A stretch of 17,773 nt of DNA, from the NCBI GenBank assembly GCA_018334735.1, contig JAGXLK010000002.1:1-17773 (forward strand). Direction: 5' to 3'. Below, in pieces: positions 13,172-17,773 of the stretch. The first letter of the stretch is position 1. Each line of letters opens with the position of its first letter. Below the pieces are notes generated by a model that saw only the letters and a list, made by a program, of their open reading frames with translations, ran no database searches and was not told the origin of the DNA. Origin of the DNA: Planctomycetota bacterium (GTDB taxonomy: Bacteria > Planctomycetota > Brocadiia > SM23-32). Made by a program: the position numbers and the translations under genes.

Positions 13172-15060
13172 TGGATAAGGATAAAAAGATATCTGAACGG
13201 ATCGTTCCGCTGAGTCCAGAAGTGCGGTATTTAGAGGACCTGCAGGGAGGGGAATTCCCTCTTCAGAAGAAAATACGATCGATTTTGACGCAGTCCGCTC
13301 CCACCGAGTGGGAAAGCACAGGGATTGACAGCTCCTACTACCTGGACAGCGCCGAATTGATCGTGCGCGCGGCTTGTGATTGGCGCAACAGGGACGGCGC
13401 AATTGTCGATCCCGTCGAGAAAAAAGAATGCGGGCAGACTTCGCCGCGGTTTGTCGCACCGGGGGCCATTTTGTTGCATTTTGGGCGATGCGAAGATATC
13501 AGCGGAACAATTTACGAAACAATGGACTACTGCTGCGAAGTTCTGGCGGCCGGGGAAGCCCAATCACCGGATTTCTGGATGCGGGAACTCGTGACCGCCT
13601 GGATGTGCCTCGCGCCTATCACTCCGAAAGAGAGGTTGCAAAACTGGTCCCAACTTATCTCCTCGGTGAATCCGGAGAAAATCTACAATCAGGTGAAACC
13701 CCACGGCAATGACCTTGAACAATTGCACAACTGGACAGTGTATGCGGCGGCCGGTGAATCGATGCGCGAGCGGCTGGGACTAAGACCGGATTCCGATGAT
13801 AGCGTCTGGGGAGAGGCGTTTTTCGACAAATATATGCCGGCGCAGCTAACGCATTTTACGGAATACGGGATGTACCGGGATCCCAACGATCCGATAACGT
13901 ATGACATCACCACGCGGCTTCAGTTCGCCACGGCTCTGGCTTTCGGCTACGAAGGACACATCCGCTCCGATTTGAACGAACTCCTTCGGCGGGGAGCGCT
14001 GACACAACTCCTTTACGTCTCCCCGGAGGGCTATGTTCCGTTCGGCGGGCGTTCCAGCCAGTATCAGTTTCAGGAGGCCATTATTTCGGCGCTGTGCGAA
14101 CTGGAAGCCGTGCGATACAGGGAAACCGATTCTGAACTGGCCGGAGTGTTCAAACGACAGGCACACCTTTCCGCCAGGGCGGTCGCCCGCTGGCTGGAGA
14201 TAAAACCGTTCCGCCACATTAAAAATGGGTTCCCACCCGAGGAGGAATGGGGGTTCGACGGATACGGACGGTATTCGGTTTATAGTTTACTGACGGCGTC
14301 GGTTTTTGGGCTCGCGGCGCTTTTTGCGGACGACGGGATTGAGGAATCGCCGTGCCCGGCCGATATCGGTGGGTATGCTTTCGAACTGACTCCGGCTTTC
14401 CACAAGGTGTTCTGTTCCTGCCGGGATACGCAGCTTGAGATCGATACGCGGGCCGATTTCCACCATGACGCCACCGGATTGGGGCGTTTTTCCCGGCGCG
14501 GCCTGCCGCTCGAACTGGGTCCGGGTATGCCGATGACGTCTGAGGCGATTTACAAATTACCCGAGAAGTTTCGCGCTCGGAATAATGGGGGTATAGGGCC
14601 GTCCTGGAACATCGGCGGCGAGTGGAGGCGATTGGCCGATTATTCCGCGGGGCTGACAAATGAGTTCTCAGTCCAGAAAGAAGAACCCGATGGCGTGGAT
14701 TTCAATCTTATCTGGCGTCATTCTGACGAAAAGTTCGAAGTGCGGGAATCCTATCGCCTGAAGAATGGAAGACTTGACTACAAAGTGCACGCCGGCACCG
14801 AGGAACTACCCGTAGAGGGTATCCGTTTGATCGTCCCTCTGCTGGCCACGGACGGAATGGTTGAAACGCGGGTTGAAACTGATCCGGGTTTGGTAAGGGC
14901 TCAATACAGAGGAGGGGGCTTATCGGTATCGTTTGATCCTGATCTTTCGTTCGAGATCAGCGCTGAGACCTGCGCGAATCGGAATGGGTTGTATAAATAT
15001 TTGGTGGTCGAAGCCCCGGATGACACTGTCGGGGCGATTTTGTTCCTGGAAAGGGGATAG
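13171..15060 (+). CDS. Alpha/alpha-toroid carbohydrate-active-enzyme-like protein (DUF2264/GH154-like)
   Basis: I chose the ATG at 13171, which overlaps the pseudopilin stop; an upstream in-frame ATG at 13054 would lie deep inside the pilin gene. The 629-residue product has no signal peptide. Residues about 40-410 are helix-rich, with LEQLHNWTVYAAAGE (H186, N187), TEYGMYRDPNDPITYD and FGGRSSQYQF (R294 near the centre). These resemble the (alpha/alpha)6-toroid lyases and glucuronidase-like hydrolases of the DUF2264 and GH154 groups. From about 420 it becomes beta-rich, compatible with a beta-sandwich. The exact family and substrate are not certain: it could be a polysaccharide lyase or an unsaturated/plain uronidase. 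Stop/start overlap suggests translational coupling to the pseudopilin, which is odd because one product is exported and the other appears cytoplasmic. Confidence 0.7.
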   Translation: MDKDKKISERIVPLSPEVRYLEDLQGGEFPLQKKIRSILTQSAPTEWESTGIDSSYYLDSAELIVRAACDWRNRDGAIVDPVEKKECGQTSPRFVAPGAILLHFGRCEDISGTIYETMDYCCEVLAAGEAQSPDFWMRELVTAWMCLAPITPKERLQNWSQLISSVNPEKIYNQVKPHGNDLEQLHNWTVYAAAGESMRERLGLRPDSDDSVWGEAFFDKYMPAQLTHFTEYGMYRDPNDPITYDITTRLQFATALAFGYEGHIRSDLNELLRRGALTQLLYVSPEGYVPFGGRSSQYQFQEAIISALCELEAVRYRETDSELAGVFKRQAHLSARAVARWLEIKPFRHIKNGFPPEEEWGFDGYGRYSVYSLLTASVFGLAALFADDGIEESPCPADIGGYAFELTPAFHKVFCSCRDTQLEIDTRADFHHDATGLGRFSRRGLPLELGPGMPMTSEAIYKLPEKFRARNNGGIGPSWNIGGEWRRLADYSAGLTNEFSVQKEEPDGVDFNLIWRHSDEKFEVRESYRLKNGRLDYKVHAGTEELPVEGIRLIVPLLATDGMVETRVETDPGLVRAQYRGGGLSVSFDPDLSFEISAETCANRNGLYKYLVVEAPDDTVGAILFLERG

Positions 15061-15305
15061 AAAGAACCTGGTGTCTTAAATCCTTGGCGCCCGTGACAAA
15101 AACCTGTTAATGTTTAGCGGTCCTGTATCAGTAACCTGAGGATTTGACAGTAGCCGTAAGATGCTTTTTCTTACGAGCTGAAAGGCCGATGCAATTTGCT
15201 GTTTTTTGGGAAACGGTTGTTATCAAACCCCGGGATGTTGATCGCAGACCGCTTAATCGATCGCATTGAGTCAGAGTAAAACTTACTATCAAAAGGTCTC
15301 GAGAA
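15061..15305. other. Intergenic gap before the heparinase gene
   Basis: These 245 bases carry no credible gene. A 7-bp stem, CGTAAGA at 15155-15161 with TCTTACG at 15169-15175, has a seven-base T-rich loop. TTGACA at 15144-15149 looks like a -35 box but has no suitable -10 at 16-18 bases. AAGG at 15293-15296 is the probable ribosome site of the next gene. Confidence 0.4.
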
Positions 15306-17773
15306 ATGGTCATTTCGAGAACAAGCTTAATTGGAGTTTTGGGGCTTTTCATCGCCCTGTTTGTTCATGCGGGGGCGGCCGCTGGTGAATATGTGAAACA
15401 CGTTGACCTGATGCGCCATGTGAAGAATGGTAAAGAGCTTCACGTTAAACCGGCGGGTGAAAACACCTGGGAATGGACTTTGCCCAGAGGCAAGAGTGAA
15501 TCGTTGCTATTCGACCTGAAAACTCTCGATATTGATCCTGCACGATATGACGAAATCCGTTTTGAGATAAACTCGACCGTCAGCCAGGTCCGGACGCACT
15601 GGAAAGTTCACGGGCACCTCGAGCCGGGGCAGATCAGCAGCTGGTATCTGAAATTTAAAACTCCCACCGGACAGTGGCGGGAGGGACGTTATAGCCTGCA
15701 TCTTGACGACGACGGGGTGTATTTGAGCAAGGGCAAAAATCCCGAAGAACCCGCCAGGTGGCTTAAAATAACACTTGGCCCGCGGATACTGGGCTATCCG
15801 GGGGAACCAAAACGTCGACACGCGCTGATCCGAAACGTGCGGTTCGTCCGGCATCGAGTTTCGGCTAATTTCCGGTTGGGAGAAACGGAAGTCTTAAACA
15901 ATGACGCGGAAGTGGCGTACATCTACAAACTTCATCTGCGCAATCAGACAAATTCAGAGCAGAAAGTCCGCTTCGATCTTGATTCGTCTGAAAATCTCCA
16001 TTTTTTCTCTGTCGAAGGGCCGGACGCGGTTTCGCTGGCGGGGGGAGGTGAACGCACCGTCCCGGTCAAAATATCCATCCCGCGTCATCGGGCAATGGGA
16101 TTGCCTCCCCTGTATTCGGAAGCGGTTTTCCCAAGAATTTATCTTCCGGGTAAAAAAGACTCGGCTGTGATTCCTCTTTGTGGTTACAGGCGATGGCCTA
16201 TGTGGGGGAGCGTTCCGCTTTTCAATTATCGCACCTGGCGTCCGGCAGAATTCAAGGCCTACCTGAAGGGGCGGGAGAAATCGGTCCCGGGGATTGGCGG
16301 CTGGAGACGTTCGATCGTCCGCGGTGCCGACAGGGCTCTTAAACATGACTGGCCCGTGCCCGACTTTGGCCCGCCCGGACACAATCAGGGATATCGATGT
16401 TCCAGGTGCAAGTGCTGGCTCAAACCTGCCACTCCCACCTCGCTCCACAAACACGTCTGTCCGGAGTGCGGGAAAGTCTACGAGAACAATGAGCATTACG
16501 ATCGGGCATATCTGCTGAATTACAACAGTGGGCGGGCAAGAGATGTTGAGAGACTGTCCCTGGCCTGGCTCATGACCGGCGAGAAAAAGTATGCGGCGAA
16601 GGCCGCCCGCATTTTGCTCAAATACGCAAAGCAGTATCCGAACATGCCGATCCGCGGGACCCGATCAACGGCCGCGGGGGCAAAACTGGGTGCCTCCACG
16701 CTGCATGCCAGTTACGTCATCCCTGTTTTCGCGCGGGGATACTATTATCTTCGAGAAACCCCTGTGCTGGATGAAAAAGCGCAGAAAACGATTGAGGATT
16801 TTATCCGAGAAACCGGGTTTACGGTCGTCCAGCACAGTGTCGAATACAACAACCAGCAGGCCGAGCATCTCCGGGCTTACGGAAGTGTGGGACTGGCAAC
16901 GAAATTCTGGCCCCTGGCCGCGGAGGCGATTCACGGGGAATTCGGTTACCACGAGGTCGCGGAATATGGATACAGCGAAGACGGGATCGCCCACGAGGGC
17001 AGTGCGTATCACAGGGCCGTTTTCGGTGCGATGAACGGATTTGCCCAATTCGCCTACGGGTTGGGGCTCAATCTTTACACCGCCCGTTTCAAACGCGTCT
17101 TCGATGGTTCACTTGCCGCCGGACTGGCCTCGACTTCCTACGAGCTCGCCTACCGCGTCTACAGAGATCCTTCTTATCTGCGTCGCCTGCCCGACCGCGA
17201 AGGGAAACGTGTCGGGAAATCGACCGCTCTTCACGGCGTGTTGGGATTGCCTGACGCGGCGGGAATGCCTGTGCGTTCGGTCCACATGACGGGAGCCGGT
17301 TATATATTTCTTAAGAAGGGAAACGCCGCCGATTTTCGGGAGATTCGTCTCAATTACATCAAACAGTTCGACCGGCACGAGCATGATCGTTTGACGACGT
17401 TTTTCTACCGCAACGGACAGCAGATTGATAAAACGGTGGGGAGGATTACCTACGGATCGCCCCATTCGGGGTGGATGCGCCACACCGCCGCGCACAACTG
17501 CATTGTGATCGACGGAAAGAGCGAACAGGCGCCGCGCGGAGTGCTGGTTGCATATGAACCTTCTCCCTCGACCCCGGTTGCTGTGGTGGGAAGCGATCCG
17601 GAACGTCCTTTCTACGAGGGCGTGAGTCAGTTACGGTGCATTGCTCTGGTCGGAGATGCGTATATTGTGTTTGACCGGGTTCAGGCTGATTCTCCGCATA
17701 CGATCGACCGGTATCAGTATGGTCGGGGGCAGGCAAAGCTGAAGTTTGACGGTGTGAGATCGATCGAATCTCC
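15306..17773 (+). CDS. Heparinase II/III family protein with an embedded zinc ribbon, truncated by the window edge
   Basis: An ATG at 15306 opens a frame that stays open to the right edge (822 complete codons). The first 27 residues are a signal peptide (hydrophobic LIGVLGLFIALFVHAG, cleavage after AAA), so the protein is exported. Residues about 30-330 look beta-rich and include QSEQ-like linker sequence. A zinc ribbon follows: C365, C368, C385 and C388 (Cys-X2-Cys-X16-Cys-X2-Cys). The helical toroid carries EYNNQQAEHLRAYG and SEDGIAHEGSAYH (Y568 candidate catalytic tyrosine). The heparinase II/III-type domain has FDRHEHDRLTTFF (H691, H693) and RHTAAHNCIVIDGKSEQ (H730, N731). Family members are lyases of uronic-acid glycans such as heparin and alginate. 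The substrate is unknown. The C-terminal end is missing from the window. Confidence 0.85.
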   Translation, partial: MVISRTSLIGVLGLFIALFVHAGAAAGEYVKHVDLMRHVKNGKELHVKPAGENTWEWTLPRGKSESLLFDLKTLDIDPARYDEIRFEINSTVSQVRTHWKVHGHLEPGQISSWYLKFKTPTGQWREGRYSLHLDDDGVYLSKGKNPEEPARWLKITLGPRILGYPGEPKRRHALIRNVRFVRHRVSANFRLGETEVLNNDAEVAYIYKLHLRNQTNSEQKVRFDLDSSENLHFFSVEGPDAVSLAGGGERTVPVKISIPRHRAMGLPPLYSEAVFPRIYLPGKKDSAVIPLCGYRRWPMWGSVPLFNYRTWRPAEFKAYLKGREKSVPGIGGWRRSIVRGADRALKHDWPVPDFGPPGHNQGYRCSRCKCWLKPATPTSLHKHVCPECGKVYENNEHYDRAYLLNYNSGRARDVERLSLAWLMTGEKKYAAKAARILLKYAKQYPNMPIRGTRSTAAGAKLGASTLHASYVIPVFARGYYYLRETPVLDEKAQKTIEDFIRETGFTVVQHSVEYNNQQAEHLRAYGSVGLATKFWPLAAEAIHGEFGYHEVAEYGYSEDGIAHEGSAYHRAVFGAMNGFAQFAYGLGLNLYTARFKRVFDGSLAAGLASTSYELAYRVYRDPSYLRRLPDREGKRVGKSTALHGVLGLPDAAGMPVRSVHMTGAGYIFLKKGNAADFREIRLNYIKQFDRHEHDRLTTFFYRNGQQIDKTVGRITYGSPHSGWMRHTAAHNCIVIDGKSEQAPRGVLVAYEPSPSTPVAVVGSDPERPFYEGVSQLRCIALVGDAYIVFDRVQADSPHTIDRYQYGRGQAKLKFDGVRSIES

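Noticed and set aside
15144..15175. TTGACA as a -35 promoter box for the heparinase gene
   Set aside because: The region 16-18 bases downstream is TTTCTT-like and does not resemble a -10 box.
1..17773. CRISPR array, complete insertion sequence, rRNA or tRNA genes
   Set aside because: No regularly spaced repeats, no transposase motifs and no conserved RNA-gene sequences were seen on reading the window.

Overview
This window looks like a carbohydrate-catabolism locus from a bacterium of the Planctomycetes-Verrucomicrobia-Lentisphaerae-Kiritimatiellae (PVC) type. That placement is an inference from family content: two DUF4838 proteins, a hypothetical GH with a GH42-like middle domain, an URO-D/MtaA-type methyltransferase, a pseudopilin with an H-X9-D(G/S) motif, and a heparinase II/III-family protein. 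No rRNA, tRNA or housekeeping gene is present to confirm it. No SusC/SusD pair, sulfatase, transporter or one-component regulator is visible.

Layout. (1) 1-170, minus strand: the 5' end of an unidentified gene, cut by the window edge. (2) 171-734: a divergent intergenic region with a long-range inverted repeat and a good sigma70-like promoter at 628-655. (3) 735-9424, plus strand: a compact four-gene operon. It encodes an unusual sugar-phosphate isomerase/epimerase-zinc dehydrogenase fusion, two tandem exported DUF4838 glycosidase-like proteins, and a leaderless GH-like protein. Junctions are a 4-bp overlap, 60 nt and 18 nt. (4) 9539-11440, minus strand, convergent: an URO-D-family zinc methyltransferase-like gene followed 12 nt later by an unknown 248-residue protein. 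(5) 11441-12307: a long intergenic region with an apparent small broken gene (in-frame TAA) and a cluster of palindromic repeats. (6) 12308-15060, plus strand: a pseudopilin overlapping by one base (TGATG) an alpha/alpha-toroid carbohydrate-active-enzyme-like protein. (7) 15306 to the right edge: a large exported heparinase II/III-family protein with an embedded zinc ribbon, running off the window.

How the parts may fit (inference). Exported heparinase-like and DUF4838 proteins would attack an acidic or modified polysaccharide outside the cytoplasm. The leaderless GH-like and toroid proteins would process oligosaccharides, and the fusion protein would isomerise and oxidise a released sugar or sugar acid. 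The URO-D-like methyltransferase could handle methyl groups from a methylated glycan, but no corrinoid protein partner is present to support this. The pseudopilin may belong to a surface or secretion apparatus dedicated to the locus. The polysaccharide cannot be named from the sequence. The most unusual items are the isomerase-dehydrogenase fusion and the stop/start coupling of a pseudopilin to a sugar-active enzyme.
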